Part shown: piece after piece, positions 32,618-41,026 of the stretch
Position numbering within the stretch: position 1 is the stretch's first letter
How the letters are laid out: every line of letters starts with the position of its first letter
NCBI RefSeq assembly: GCF_018860915.1
Contig: NZ_JAHKQD010000029.1
Span: 1-57,039 of the forward strand
Reading direction: 5' to 3'
Source of the DNA: Colwellia sp. C2M11
GTDB taxonomy: Bacteria > Pseudomonadota > Gammaproteobacteria > Enterobacterales > Alteromonadaceae
Length of the DNA: 57,039 nucleotides
Program-made: the position numbers and the translations under genes
The notes under the pieces: model-generated
What the model saw: the letters and a program-made list of their open reading frames with translations, nothing else
What the model was told of the DNA's origin: nothing
Databases searched by the model: none

Positions 32618-32693
32618 TCCCCAATAGCTCAGTTGGTAGAGCGATGGACTGTTAATCCATGTGTCACTGGTTCAAGCCCAGTTTGGGGAGCCA
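32618..32693 (+). tRNA. tRNA-Asn (GTT), first copy
   Basis: 76 bases including an encoded CCA. Acceptor arms TCCCCAA / TTGGGGA, discriminator G, D-loop AGCTCAGTTGGTAGAGC, anticodon GTT at 32651-32653, and T-loop GGTTCAAGCC. Confidence 0.97.
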
Positions 32694-32788
32694 CATTTTA
32701 AAACAACGACAGATGTAGAGCGATGAACTGTACTCTCTAATAATAGCATGTGTCGCTGTTGGTTTCTCAAGCCTAGTTTGGGGAGCCA
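32694..32788 (+). repeat. tRNA-like degenerate repeat R1 (95 bases)
   Basis: Keeps the tRNA-Asn sequence from GTAGAGCGATG to GGGGAGCCA, but the 5' acceptor and part of the D-arm are replaced by TTTTAAAACAACGACAGAT. About ten bases are inserted at the anticodon loop (CTGTACTCTCTAATAATA) and a few in the T-arm (CTGTTGGTTTCTC). It cannot fold as a normal tRNA. Confidence 0.85.
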
Positions 32789-32830
32789 TATTAAAGAATG
32801 AGAATTAACAAACTCATGTAAAAAGTTTAT
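32789..32830 (+). repeat. 42-base spacer, first copy
   Basis: ATTAAAGAATGAGAATTAAC... up to the second tRNA. It recurs at 33191-33232 with only the first base different, so the block tRNA + R + spacer was duplicated. Confidence 0.85.
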
Positions 32831-32906
32831 TCCCCAATAGCTCAGTTGGTAGAGCGATGGACTGTTAATCCATGTGTCACTGGTTCAAGCCCAGTTTGGG
32901 GAGCCA
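32831..32906 (+). tRNA. tRNA-Asn (GTT), second copy
   Basis: Identical in sequence to the copy at 32618-32693, with GTT anticodon and encoded CCA. Confidence 0.97.
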
Positions 32907-33190
32907 CATTTTAAAACAACGACAAATGTAGAGCGATGGACTGTACTCTCTAATAATACCATGTGTCGCTGTTGGTTTCTCAAGCCCAGTTTGGGGAGCC
33001 ACATTTTAAAACAACGACAAATGTAGAGCGATGAACTGTACTCTCTAATAATAGCATGTGTCGCTGTTGGTTTCTCAAGCCCAGTTTGGGAGCCACATTT
33101 TAAAACAACGACAAATGTAGAGCGATGGACTGTACTCTCTAATAATAGCATGTGTCGCTGTTGGCTTCTCAAGCCCAGTTTGGGGAGCCA
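32907..33190 (+). repeat. Three tandem tRNA-like repeats R2-R4
   Basis: R2 32907-33001, R3 33002-33094/33095 and R4 33096-33190, period 94-95, each ending in the tRNA 3' end CAGTTTGGGGAGCCA (R3 lacks one G). They differ from each other and R1 at only a few positions, which means recent tandem amplification. All carry the same anticodon-loop and T-arm insertions. Confidence 0.88.
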
Positions 33191-33232
33191 CATTAAAGAA
33201 TGAGAATTAACAAACTCATGTAAAAAGTTTAT
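33191..33232 (+). repeat. 42-base spacer, second copy
   Basis: Near-identical to 32789-32830; precedes the third tRNA by no gap. Confidence 0.85.
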
Positions 33233-33308
33233 TCCCCAATAGCTCAGTTGGTAGAGCGATGGACTGTTAATCCATGTGTCACTGGTTCAAGCCCAGTTTG
33301 GGGAGCCA
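33233..33308 (+). tRNA. tRNA-Asn (GTT), third copy
   Basis: Same sequence as the other two copies, with encoded CCA. A terminator follows five bases later. Confidence 0.97.
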
Positions 33309-33312
33309 CATT

Positions 33313-33341
33313 AAAGGCTACGAGAAATCGTAGCCTTTTTT
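33313..33341 (+). terminator. Terminator of the tRNA-Asn cluster, copy 1
   Basis: Perfect 11-base stem AAAGGCTACGA / TCGTAGCCTTT around a GAAA tetraloop, then a T-run. A very strong intrinsic terminator. Confidence 0.95.
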
Positions 33342-33488
33342 CTTGCCTAAAATATACTCACCTATAACTCACCTTATAGCTCAAGCTGATTTAAGTAATA
33401 AAAACATAGCGATGGACTGTACTCATTATTAGCCAGGCATGTGTCATTGGTTCAAGCCCTTATCATACAAAGATCAGGGAGCCACATT

Positions 33489-33517
33489 AAAGGCTACGAG
33501 AAATCGTAGCCTTTTTT
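33489..33517 (+). terminator. Terminator copy 2 after tRNA remnant
   Basis: Same stem, GAAA loop and T-run as 33313-33341, part of the duplicated block. Confidence 0.9.
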
Positions 33518-33608
33518 CTTGCCTAAAATTACTCCCTTGTAACTCACCTTATAACTCAAGCTGACTCAAGTAATAACAACATAACGATGGACTGTACTCA
33601 TTATTTAG

Positions 33609-33944
33609 TCAGGCATGTGTCACTGGTTCATTACACAGCGCTAATGTTGACTCTAATCTTTCAATTTTCTCTAGTAAATCCAAAGCAAGAGCGATCCCAG
33701 CTTGATTAACACCAAGATCCCGTTGAAGCCTCATAGCAGTTCGAGCACGTTTAAAACTATAAACTGAAAATATCCAGCTCGTCTGCTCTACTGGTGTTGC
33801 TTGATAATTAATAGGGTCTAATACTCCAACTTCAACTAGTGCTATAACCCATTCTGTAGAACTTGAACACGCATAAGACAGTTCCTCAAGAGAAAATTCA
33901 GCCTCGTCATCGATAAGTACACCGTCTAATATTATTTCTTTCAT
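33609..33944 (-). CDS. cbpM: CbpM, modulator of CbpA
   Basis: A 111-residue MerR-like helical protein of the CbpM family, which binds the J-domain of CbpA and inhibits it. LSLEELSYAC-like N-terminus (FSLEELSYACSSSTEWVIALVEVGVLDP), IFSVYSFKRARTAMRLQRDLGVNQAGIALALDLLEKIERLE are family features. AGGAG lies before the ATG, four bases after the cbpA stop. Oddity: the last six codons and stop (EPVTHA) are read from the reverse of the degraded tRNA-Asn repeat at 33609-33630, so the native C-terminus has been replaced or extended. Confidence 0.92.
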   Translation of the reverse strand: MKEIILDGVLIDDEAEFSLEELSYACSSSTEWVIALVEVGVLDPINYQATPVEQTSWIFSVYSFKRARTAMRLQRDLGVNQAGIALALDLLEKIERLESTLALCNEPVTHA

Positions 33945-33948
33945 TAGT

Positions 33949-34902
33949 TTATACTCCTAATAAGGTTCGAGGGTTAAAGTCTAATTCATCTTGCATTTTT
34001 TTATAGATCGCTTTAGCAGCCTCACTGTCGGCCGGTGGTAAAACAATCTGAGTTACTACGTATAAATCACCTGCTGTTTTAGCAGGAATACCACGCGCTT
34101 TTAAACGAAGCTTCTGGCCACTTTTTGTCGCAGGTACAATTTTTAAATCTACTGGACCTAATGGTGTTGGCACTTTAACCGTTGCACCCAGCGCAGCTTC
34201 CCAAGGAGTGATGGGTAAGTCGAGATATACATCATGCTCGACCACACGATAAATAGAGTGAGTATTGAATGATAATTCTAGATAAAGATCTCCTGCGGCC
34301 CCTCCCCCGTGACTTGGCGTACCTTGACCGGATAATCGGATACGTTGACCTTCTTTGACACCTCTGGGGATTTTAATTTTCAAGGTACGTTGTTTATTTA
34401 CAACATGCCCTTGCTTATCCAACTCCGGTGACTGAAGTACAATACTCCTTGTTGCACCAAGATATGCGTCTTCAAGATCAATCACCACTTTAGCATGGTG
34501 ATCTTCACCACGGGTCTTATAATCAGCTTGATGTTGATTGTTTGGTTTCTGTGAGCCATATCCTCTACCAAATAATGAATCAAAGAAATCACTAAAGTCT
34601 GCCTGACTTGCTCCGCTTGACCCACCATCCTTAAATTCAAACCCAGCATCCCAATCAGGTGGTGGATTAAAATCTTGTCCTGATTGCCAGTCGCTACCAA
34701 GTTGATCATAAGAAGCACGTTTATCGGGATCTTTTAGTACCGCATATGCTTCACCAACCTCTTTAAAACGAACTTCTGCGTCAGCAGCTTTATTAACGTC
34801 AGGATGATATTTTCTCGCTAACTTTTTATAGGCACGCTTAATTTCATCCGACGTTGAATCTCGATTGATCCCCATTACTTTGTAATAATCTTTAAAATCC
34901 AT
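33949..34902 (-). CDS. cbpA: CbpA, DnaJ-like co-chaperone / curved DNA-binding protein
   Basis: J-domain at the N-terminus with HPD at 33-35, a Gly/Phe-rich linker (about 70-120, ending in FFDSLFGRGYG) and two C-terminal substrate-binding domains, with no zinc finger, as in CbpA. CbpA works with DnaK and also binds curved DNA in stationary phase. The 317 residues are slightly above E. coli CbpA (306). GGAG is six bases before the ATG. cbpM follows, the normal order. Confidence 0.95.
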   Translation of the reverse strand: MDFKDYYKVMGINRDSTSDEIKRAYKKLARKYHPDVNKAADAEVRFKEVGEAYAVLKDPDKRASYDQLGSDWQSGQDFNPPPDWDAGFEFKDGGSSGASQADFSDFFDSLFGRGYGSQKPNNQHQADYKTRGEDHHAKVVIDLEDAYLGATRSIVLQSPELDKQGHVVNKQRTLKIKIPRGVKEGQRIRLSGQGTPSHGGGAAGDLYLELSFNTHSIYRVVEHDVYLDLPITPWEAALGATVKVPTPLGPVDLKIVPATKSGQKLRLKARGIPAKTAGDLYVVTQIVLPPADSEAAKAIYKKMQDELDFNPRTLLGV

Positions 34903-35148
34903 AAATCACTCCAGTGCGGCCCGTTAACAAAATATATTGTATAAAACGATGAATAGCATAAGCTTCAGAAATCATTATGCGCTTACTGGCTATAGATAAA
35001 AGATCTTTTAATCACAATGACAACACAAATCAATAAAAAGTCATAAAGCTGAAATACCGTAGAACGAACATTTCGTGCTATCACTTAATCCGTGATATTT
35101 TTAATATAGGTATCGTCTATCAGACTTGATAAATAATAGCCCTTAATA

Positions 35149-35607
35149 TTAGTCAAAAATAAAGGGAGCTTTATTGGCTTTTACTCGAATCCAATTTAGA
35201 GAATGCTGCACTGATTTTCGAGCAAGTAGATTTTTTTCAATCTTATTCTTACCAGGGAGTGGCACTAAACTCAGACCGATTAATAATGTGATTATGCCTT
35301 GGCCAGGTAGCACTAACATCACGAGACCAGACACAATCAAGACTATTCCAATCATGACTTTTGCTAAGCTAATTACGTAGGTTATGCTGCGACTCATTGA
35401 GGTTAATTGTTTCTTTTTATTAGCGATATCATTCGGAAACTCTTTACGGATAAAGTATTGTGAATCCATTTGTGTAATGATGTAAGTTATCGCCATAAAA
35501 TATGCAATTGAAGCAAATGTTGTTGCTAAAAAAATTACAAAAATATAATCGAAATCAACGATTCCTATTAGATAAGTTGAGATAATATTGTAAATTTCTT
35601 TGAGCAT
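35149..35607 (-). CDS. Small membrane protein with PGPGW-like motif
   Basis: About 152 residues with three hydrophobic segments: about 8-38 of this start, and a pair near 80-120. LPGQGIITLLIGLSLVPLPGK resembles the PGPGW family of putative transmembrane proteins, followed by a basic tail. The function is unknown. I start at the ATG at 35607, with GGA eight bases upstream; a GTG at 35637 would add ten residues but has no ribosome binding site. It is divergent from cardiolipin synthase, about 50 bases apart. Confidence 0.7.
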   Translation of the reverse strand: MLKEIYNIISTYLIGIVDFDYIFVIFLATTFASIAYFMAITYIITQMDSQYFIRKEFPNDIANKKKQLTSMSRSITYVISLAKVMIGIVLIVSGLVMLVLPGQGIITLLIGLSLVPLPGKNKIEKNLLARKSVQHSLNWIRVKANKAPFIFD

Positions 35608-35656
35608 TTTTTGCAATCCGTTATTACTTAGTTTCACATTATTTTAGTTGGGTATT

Positions 35657-37111
35657 ATGCAATTATTCGAAACATTGGTTCAATGGCTCACTACCCATTG
35701 GGTAACGATCATAGTTATCTTTCATATTAGCTTATCTCTTGTGACATCAGTACACGTACTGCTTTTTAAAGAAAATGAACGTACCTCATTGGCTTGGATT
35801 GGGCTAGTGATACTTTCACCTGTTATTGGAAGCCTATTTTATTGGCTATTTGGTATAAATCGCATCAAACGTTTAGCTCAAAAAAAACACCCTAATATGC
35901 TTAAAAAAAGCGTTAGCCAACAAGGTAAGCAAAAAAAGTTTACCAATATCCCTGAAAACTGGCATTCAATCATTACATCTGGCCACTCTATTCATTCTGT
36001 CAATTATGTTGCAAATAACAGTATTGAACCGCTTATTAATGGAGATATGGCCTATCCTGCCATGATTAAATCAATTGAATCTGCGAAACACCATATTGTT
36101 TTATCAAGTTACATTTTCGATTATGATTCAATTGGGCGACAATTTATCCAAGCTGTAACCGTTGCACATAAAAGAGGTGTGATTGTAAATATTTTATTAG
36201 ACGGTATAGGCATTGGCTATGGTTGGCATAAATCAGATCGCGCTTTAAAAAAACAAGGCATAAAAGCTATGCGTTTTTTGCCAGCCATTTCACTAACGGG
36301 CATTCGGTTTATTAATCTTAGAAACCATAGAAAGATACTTTGTGTAGATGGTGAAGAAGCCTATATTGGCGGGATGAATGTCAGTCAAAATAATCTTGTT
36401 AAGTTAGCAGAAAAGCCCATCGATGATGTTCACTTTAAAGTAACAGGCCCTGTAATTGATCAAATTAGTCAGGTATTTATCGAAGATTGGTTTTTTGCAA
36501 CACAAGAAACACTTCAATTTCCTCAGTATCGTCCTACCCCAGAAAAAAATAATGCTGATAAGCCTGTGGTTGCTCGCGTTATTCAAGATGGCCCAGACGA
36601 GCACCATAATAGAATACGTTGGACATTAATTAATGCCTTAGTATGCGCAAAAAAGCGTGTCAAAATAATTACACCATATTTTTTGCCTGACCATACGTTA
36701 ATGACTTCTCTTCACGCCGCGGCATTACGAGGGGTATTGATTGAGATTATTATTCCAGAGCATACGGATATACGGTTTTTAGACTGGGTAATGGAAGCTA
36801 ATTTTTTAAGAATAATGGAGCATGGGATAAAAATATATAAAAATAACAGGCCTTTTGATCATAGTAAAATAGTTATTATTGATGATATATGGTCATTTAT
36901 AGGCTCGTCCAACTGGGATGCTAGAAGCTTAGAGTTAAATTTTGAGATTAATCTTGAATGTTTTGATACCGCTCTCAATAGCCAGTTAAATGATATTTTT
37001 ACCTTAAAAAAAGAAAACTCTCAACCGGTTGATAAAACTAAGATTAGTAGTTTGCCGACCTACAGAAAAATTCGCAATAATTTGTTTCGCCTATTTTCAT
37101 CTTATTTATAA
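35657..37111 (+). CDS. cls: Cardiolipin synthase (phospholipase D family)
   Basis: Two N-terminal transmembrane segments (about 15-67) are followed by two phospholipase D motifs: HRKILCVDG (His224, Lys226, Asp231) with GGMN after it, and DHSKIVIIDD with GSSNWD in the second half. Such enzymes make cardiolipin from two phosphatidylglycerols or from PG and another lipid; which of the ClsA/B/C reactions applies is not clear, though the two membrane segments and 484 residues are most like ClsA. The ATG at 35657 is chosen over a TTG three codons upstream; no strong ribosome binding site is seen for either. Confidence 0.92.
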   Translation: MQLFETLVQWLTTHWVTIIVIFHISLSLVTSVHVLLFKENERTSLAWIGLVILSPVIGSLFYWLFGINRIKRLAQKKHPNMLKKSVSQQGKQKKFTNIPENWHSIITSGHSIHSVNYVANNSIEPLINGDMAYPAMIKSIESAKHHIVLSSYIFDYDSIGRQFIQAVTVAHKRGVIVNILLDGIGIGYGWHKSDRALKKQGIKAMRFLPAISLTGIRFINLRNHRKILCVDGEEAYIGGMNVSQNNLVKLAEKPIDDVHFKVTGPVIDQISQVFIEDWFFATQETLQFPQYRPTPEKNNADKPVVARVIQDGPDEHHNRIRWTLINALVCAKKRVKIITPYFLPDHTLMTSLHAAALRGVLIEIIIPEHTDIRFLDWVMEANFLRIMEHGIKIYKNNRPFDHSKIVIIDDIWSFIGSSNWDARSLELNFEINLECFDTALNSQLNDIFTLKKENSQPVDKTKISSLPTYRKIRNNLFRLFSSYL

Positions 37112-37345
37112 TCGTTATGCTTACTACTATTATTACTACATATTACTACTACCAAATACATTAAGGCTTTAAAGCCAATGTAGCATAGTAGGATCCCTAA
37201 AATTATGGCAATTGCTTAAAAGCTGAGCTAGAAGAAAAATTAACGATATTACTTTGAAATACAGTTAAATGTAAAAAGATAGACTGATAGGATGGTTTTA
37301 AATACCTCATGTATAACAGGTATTTATTCTTATTATCGGAAGCAA

Positions 37346-37382
37346 TAAAAAAGTCTTATACTCGATAAGAATATAAGACTTT
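37346..37382 (-). terminator. Terminator of clpA
   Basis: On the minus strand AAAGTCTTATA / TATAAGACTTT (37382-37372 and 37360-37350), loop of 11, followed by further T (TTTTTTATTG in all). It begins 22 bases after the clpA stop. Confidence 0.78.
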
Positions 37383-37403
37383 AACTGTTAGCAGAGTTAA
37401 TTT

Positions 37404-39665
37404 TTATTTTTCAGAAATTAACTCTTTTTTATTTTCAAAAGAAATAACTAACTTATCTTTCTTAACACCTACTTTAGCAACACCACCATTAGTTAACTCA
37501 CCAAAGAGTAGTTCATTAGCCAACTCTTTTTTAAGCTTTTCTTGTATCAAACGAGACATTGGACGAGCGCCCATTGCTTTATCGTAACCATGCTCAGCAA
37601 GCCACTTTTTAGCGTCACGTGTTAACTCTAAAGAAACACCTTTTTCGTCAAGTTTTGCTTGTAGCTCAACAATAAATTTATCAACAACTTGTTGAATAAC
37701 CTCATTATCAAGATGATTAAACCAGACAATATTATCAAGGCGGTTTCTAAATTCCGGCGAAAATACTTTATTAATTTCACTCATAGCATCTAAGCTATGA
37801 TCTTGTTGTTTAAAGCCAATAGACTGACGTACAGTTTCTTGAACACCGGCATTGGTTGTAAGAACTAAGATAATATTTCTAAAATCCGCTTTACGTCCAT
37901 TATTATCGGTTAATGTACCATGGTCCATTACTTGTAATAAAATATTGTAAACATCCTCGTGAGCTTTTTCTATTTCATCAAGCAATACTACCGCATGAGG
38001 GTTCTTGATTACTGCATCAGTAAGTAAGCCGCCTTGTTCATAACCTACATAACCAGGAGGAGCACCAATTAAGCGACTAACCGCATGTTTTTCCATATAT
38101 TCGGACATATCAAAACGTAGTAATTCAACACCTAATATTTTAGCTAGCTGTTTTGTTACTTCTGTTTTACCAACCCCTGTAGGGCCTGCAAATAAGAAAG
38201 ATCCTACAGGTTTTTCTTCTTCACCTAAACCGGCACGTGAAAGACGAATAACCGATGATAACTCTTCTATTGCTTGATCTTGACCAAATACGACTAGTTT
38301 TAGGTTGCGATCAAGCATTTTAAGGCTATCTTTTTCCGTAGAAGAAACTGATTTTTCAGGAATTCTAGCCATCGATGCCACAACACTTTCAATATCAGTA
38401 TTACTGATCGTTTTTTTACGTTTTGAAGCGGCAACAAGTTGTTGTTTAGCACCGGCTTCATCAATAACATCAATCGCTTTATCAGGTAAAAAACGTTCAT
38501 TTATATATTTATCTGATAATTGAGCCGCTGCACGTAAAGCAGCGTTGGTATACCGAATACCATGATGCAATTCATATTTTTCTTTTAACCCTTGTAAAAT
38601 CTTAGTGGTATCTTCCACACTTGGCTCAACAATATCTATTTTTTGAAAGCGCCTTGCTAGTGCTCGGTCTTTTTCAAATACACTTTGATATTCTTGATAA
38701 GTAGTCGAGCCCATACAACGAAGTTTACCCGCTGACAGTAATGGTTTGAGTAAATTGGAAGCATCTAGCATTCCGCCAGATGCTGCGCCTGCGCCTATAA
38801 TAGTATGAATCTCATCAATGAATAAGATCGCATTCTCATCAGTTTCTAGATCTTTTAATAAGGCTTTAAAGCGTTTTTCAAAATCACCACGGTATTTTGT
38901 TCCTGCAAGCAAAGCGCCCATATCAAGAGAGTAGATTGTCGCATTACTTAAAAATTCGGGTACGTCCTCGTTAACAATCATATTTGCTAACCCTTCAGCT
39001 ATCGCCGTTTTACCAACACCGGCTTCACCTACAAATAAAGGATTATTTTTACGTCGACGACTTAATACTTGTAATGTTCTTTCAAGCTCGCTATTTCGAC
39101 CAATTAAAGGGTCTATATTGCCTTTTAACGCTTCTTCGTTAAGGTTAACAGAGAAGTTTTCAATAGTACGCGGCTCTTCTTCAGCAACTTGTTCACCATC
39201 TTCTAAAGGTGAGTTACTCGAATCATTTCCTATTTTAGCAATACCATGTGAAATATAATTAACAATATCTAAACGACTAATATCTGCTTTTTTCAATATG
39301 TAGGCGGCTTGCGATTCTTGCTCACTAAAAATAGCGACCAAAACATTGGCACCATTGACTTCGCTCTTACCTGATGATTGCACATGAAACACAGCACGTT
39401 GTAATACGCGTTGAAATCCCAAAGTTGGTTGAGTTTCTCTTTCTTCTTCTTCAGCTGGAATTACGGGAGTAGTCTCTTGAATAAATTCAAGTAAATTAGT
39501 CTGTATCTTACTGAGATCTGCACCACACGCCTTTAAAACTTCAATAGCTGATGGATTGTCTAATAGTGCTAATAATAAGTGTTCAACTGTCATAAACTCA
39601 TGACGGTACTCTTTGGCTTGACGAAAAGCTAAGTTAAGGGAAATTTCTAAATCTTTATTAAGCAT
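37404..39665 (-). CDS. clpA: ATP-dependent Clp protease ATP-binding subunit ClpA
   Basis: A 753-residue unfoldase that feeds ClpP. Clp N-domain repeats (1-145), D1 with Walker A GEAGVGKT, D2 with GPTGVGKT, and an IGF loop in RQSIGFKQQD that docks on ClpP are visible. The D1-D2 boundary lacks the long middle domain of ClpB, which sets it apart. GGAG stands before the ATG. clpS lies 54 bases upstream on the same strand; terminator downstream. Confidence 0.97.
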   Translation of the reverse strand: MLNKDLEISLNLAFRQAKEYRHEFMTVEHLLLALLDNPSAIEVLKACGADLSKIQTNLLEFIQETTPVIPAEEEERETQPTLGFQRVLQRAVFHVQSSGKSEVNGANVLVAIFSEQESQAAYILKKADISRLDIVNYISHGIAKIGNDSSNSPLEDGEQVAEEEPRTIENFSVNLNEEALKGNIDPLIGRNSELERTLQVLSRRRKNNPLFVGEAGVGKTAIAEGLANMIVNEDVPEFLSNATIYSLDMGALLAGTKYRGDFEKRFKALLKDLETDENAILFIDEIHTIIGAGAASGGMLDASNLLKPLLSAGKLRCMGSTTYQEYQSVFEKDRALARRFQKIDIVEPSVEDTTKILQGLKEKYELHHGIRYTNAALRAAAQLSDKYINERFLPDKAIDVIDEAGAKQQLVAASKRKKTISNTDIESVVASMARIPEKSVSSTEKDSLKMLDRNLKLVVFGQDQAIEELSSVIRLSRAGLGEEEKPVGSFLFAGPTGVGKTEVTKQLAKILGVELLRFDMSEYMEKHAVSRLIGAPPGYVGYEQGGLLTDAVIKNPHAVVLLDEIEKAHEDVYNILLQVMDHGTLTDNNGRKADFRNIILVLTTNAGVQETVRQSIGFKQQDHSLDAMSEINKVFSPEFRNRLDNIVWFNHLDNEVIQQVVDKFIVELQAKLDEKGVSLELTRDAKKWLAEHGYDKAMGARPMSRLIQEKLKKELANELLFGELTNGGVAKVGVKKDKLVISFENKKELISEK

Positions 39666-39719
39666 AGGTACTCCAATTTAATTCCTTGCTAATTTCTCTT
39701 TTAAATTAAAAAGAGAACA

Positions 39720-40040
39720 TTAAGCTTTTTCTAAAACACACATTAATGGATGGCCATTATCGAGTGCATAACGTGCTACAAGATCCACTTTTGTTTCAGC
39801 AATATCCGCAGTATATGTGCCACAAAGCGCTTTGCCTTCATAATGAACGGTTAACATGATGTCGGTAGCTTGTTCTGAATTTTTATGAAAAAATTTACAC
39901 AAGACATCAATAACAAAATCCATTGGTGTATAATCATCATTAAGTAAAAAAACATGATACTTAGGTGGTTTTTCTACTTCGTCTTTTATTTCTTCTTCAA
40001 TAAACTCATGATTGTCAATTAACTCTTTCCAATTACTCAT
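39720..40040 (-). CDS. clpS: ClpS adaptor
   Basis: 106-residue adaptor that brings N-end-rule substrates to Clp[27 protein letters not shown] contains the N-degron pocket residues (the NDD...M segment), followed by [19 protein letters not shown] and the C-terminal [10 protein letters not shown] strand. The acidic, flexible first 25 residues are usual. It precedes clpA and is divergent from cspD, the common arrangement. Confidence 0.97.
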   Translation of the reverse strand: MSNWKELIDNHEFIEEEIKDEVEKPPKYHVFLLNDDYTPMDFVIDVLCKFFHKNSEQATDIMLTVHYEGKALCGTYTADIAETKVDLVARYALDNGHPLMCVLEKA

Positions 40041-40254
40041 ATCTTTATATTAGTCTCTGCTGATAACTTTTGCTGTAACTTATTTGTTAAAAAAAATATA
40101 TTTTTTTTCATTATTCACTTGACTAATCTTTTATTTTATCTACGATTCATTAAGTGGTTATTTTTTAGCCACGTACTTAATTATGTCTATGCTTCATTAT
40201 ATCTCTCTTTTAAAGGAGCTAAAGTCAATTATAAAATTGATATATAGCAAGACA

Positions 40255-40287
40255 TATAATACTAAAGGATATAGAGGAAGTAGAAGT
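40255..40287 (+). promoter_or_regulatory. cspD -10 element and ribosome binding site
   Basis: A perfect TATAAT at 40255-40260 and AGAGGAAG near 40272-40279. No good -35 hexamer is present at 17 bases. The site supports the short cspD start and not an upstream one. Confidence 0.5.
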
Positions 40288-40506
40288 ATGGCTCACGGTA
40301 CAGTTAAATGGTTTAATAACGCAAAAGGCTTCGGTTTTATTCGTCCTGATAGTGGTGGAGATGATATTTTCGCTCACTATTCAACTATTGAAATGGAGGG
40401 TTACCGCACACTTAAAGCTGGTCAAGATGTCAATTATGAGCTAAATGACGGTCCTAAAGGGCATCATGCAGCAAGTATAAAGCCCACTGATGAAGAATTA
40501 GATTAA
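40288..40506 (+). CDS. cspD: Cold-shock-like protein CspD
   Basis: A 72-residue cold-shock domain with both RNA-binding motifs, KGFGFI and DIFAHY, and the start MAHGTVKWFNNAKG. CspD in E. coli binds single-stranded DNA and slows replication in stationary phase, and its gene also lies opposite clpSA. The frame is open 35 codons further upstream, but that part lies over the -10 and the ribosome binding site, so I begin at 40288. Confidence 0.94.
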   Translation: MAHGTVKWFNNAKGFGFIRPDSGGDDIFAHYSTIEMEGYRTLKAGQDVNYELNDGPKGHHAASIKPTDEELD

Positions 40507-40524
40507 TAAAAAATTACCTATATC

Positions 40525-40561
40525 ATTTTCTACAATATAATTTATTTATATTGTAGAAAAT
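40525..40561. terminator. 16-base perfect hairpin between cspD and PilZ gene
   Basis: Arms 40525-40540 (ending ...CTACAATATAA) and 40546-40561 with a five-base loop. It lies between converging genes and works in either direction; the T-tail is short. Confidence 0.7.
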
Positions 40562-40580
40562 TTATGCCGTTAATCAATTT

Positions 40581-40880
40581 TTAATCTAATTCTTCTATTG
40601 CTACTCCAATTAAATATAAATTGTCACACTCTTCGTCAATACGAACCACTTTGCCCCGTATATCGAGTGACTGTATTTGGTCAGAAGCGGAGTTAAGCTT
40701 AATTTTTACATGCGTCGACATCGCAATTGGATGTTCAACTTCAATAGCTACACCTGTAGCACTTAAATCTCGACAAGTCGCTTTTATCTGACTATTGGAT
40801 TCATCATCAATAATGGTAACAACTACCTCTGTATTCAACATCATGCGATAGAAATTACGTTTATCATCAAAATTTATCAT
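40581..40880 (-). CDS. PilZ domain protein, likely c-di-GMP receptor
   Basis: A 99-residue single PilZ domain. The c-di-GMP binding residues are present: Arg8 and Arg12 (RNFYR, the RxxxR motif) and Asp38-x-Ser40-x-x-Gly43 (DLSATG). There is no other domain, so it would act through a partner. The GGDEF/EAL protein at 22.5 kb is in the same signalling network but not linked. GAGG precedes the ATG. Confidence 0.88.
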   Translation of the reverse strand: MINFDDKRNFYRMMLNTEVVVTIIDDESNSQIKATCRDLSATGVAIEVEHPIAMSTHVKIKLNSASDQIQSLDIRGKVVRIDEECDNLYLIGVAIEELD

Positions 40881-41026
40881 TTGTACCTCAATATAATCAA
40901 ACTTAAAAACGATAATATCTAAGTCATTTAGTCACATTCGTTTTGCACGGTTATGGCTAATTTACTTAAAGGATAAGTATTTATACTGAGGTTAAGTCTT
41001 GCTGTCAAATAACAGTTATAGAGAAT

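Larger units (their letters stand above)
33301..33630 (+). repeat. 154-base direct duplication containing terminator and tRNA remnant
   Basis: Copies 33301-33454 and 33477-33630, period 176, about nine in ten bases identical by eye. Each begins with the tRNA end GGGAGCCA, then the terminator, about 60 bases of spacer and a degraded tRNA-like piece GATGGACTGTACTCATTATT...GGTTCA. The tRNA-like pieces are 33408-33484 and 33583-33630. The second copy breaks off inside cbpM. This accounts for the whole gene-free stretch between the last tRNA and cbpM. Confidence 0.85.

Noticed and set aside
32694..33190. CRISPR array
   Set aside because: The repeats are direct neighbours without unique spacers and are clearly derived from tRNA-Asn.
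32885..33193. 102-codon minus-strand frame with internal repeats across the tRNA-like array
   Set aside because: It is only the antisense of the R repeats and a tRNA gene; its repeat pattern follows from the DNA repeats and it has no ribosome binding site that I could see.
37165..37176. GGCTTTAAAGCC as terminator of cls
   Set aside because: Short palindrome with almost no loop and no T-run after it.
40183..40287. 35-residue N-terminal extension of CspD
   Set aside because: It overlaps the -10 element and ribosome binding site, and the cold-shock fold begins at the later ATG.
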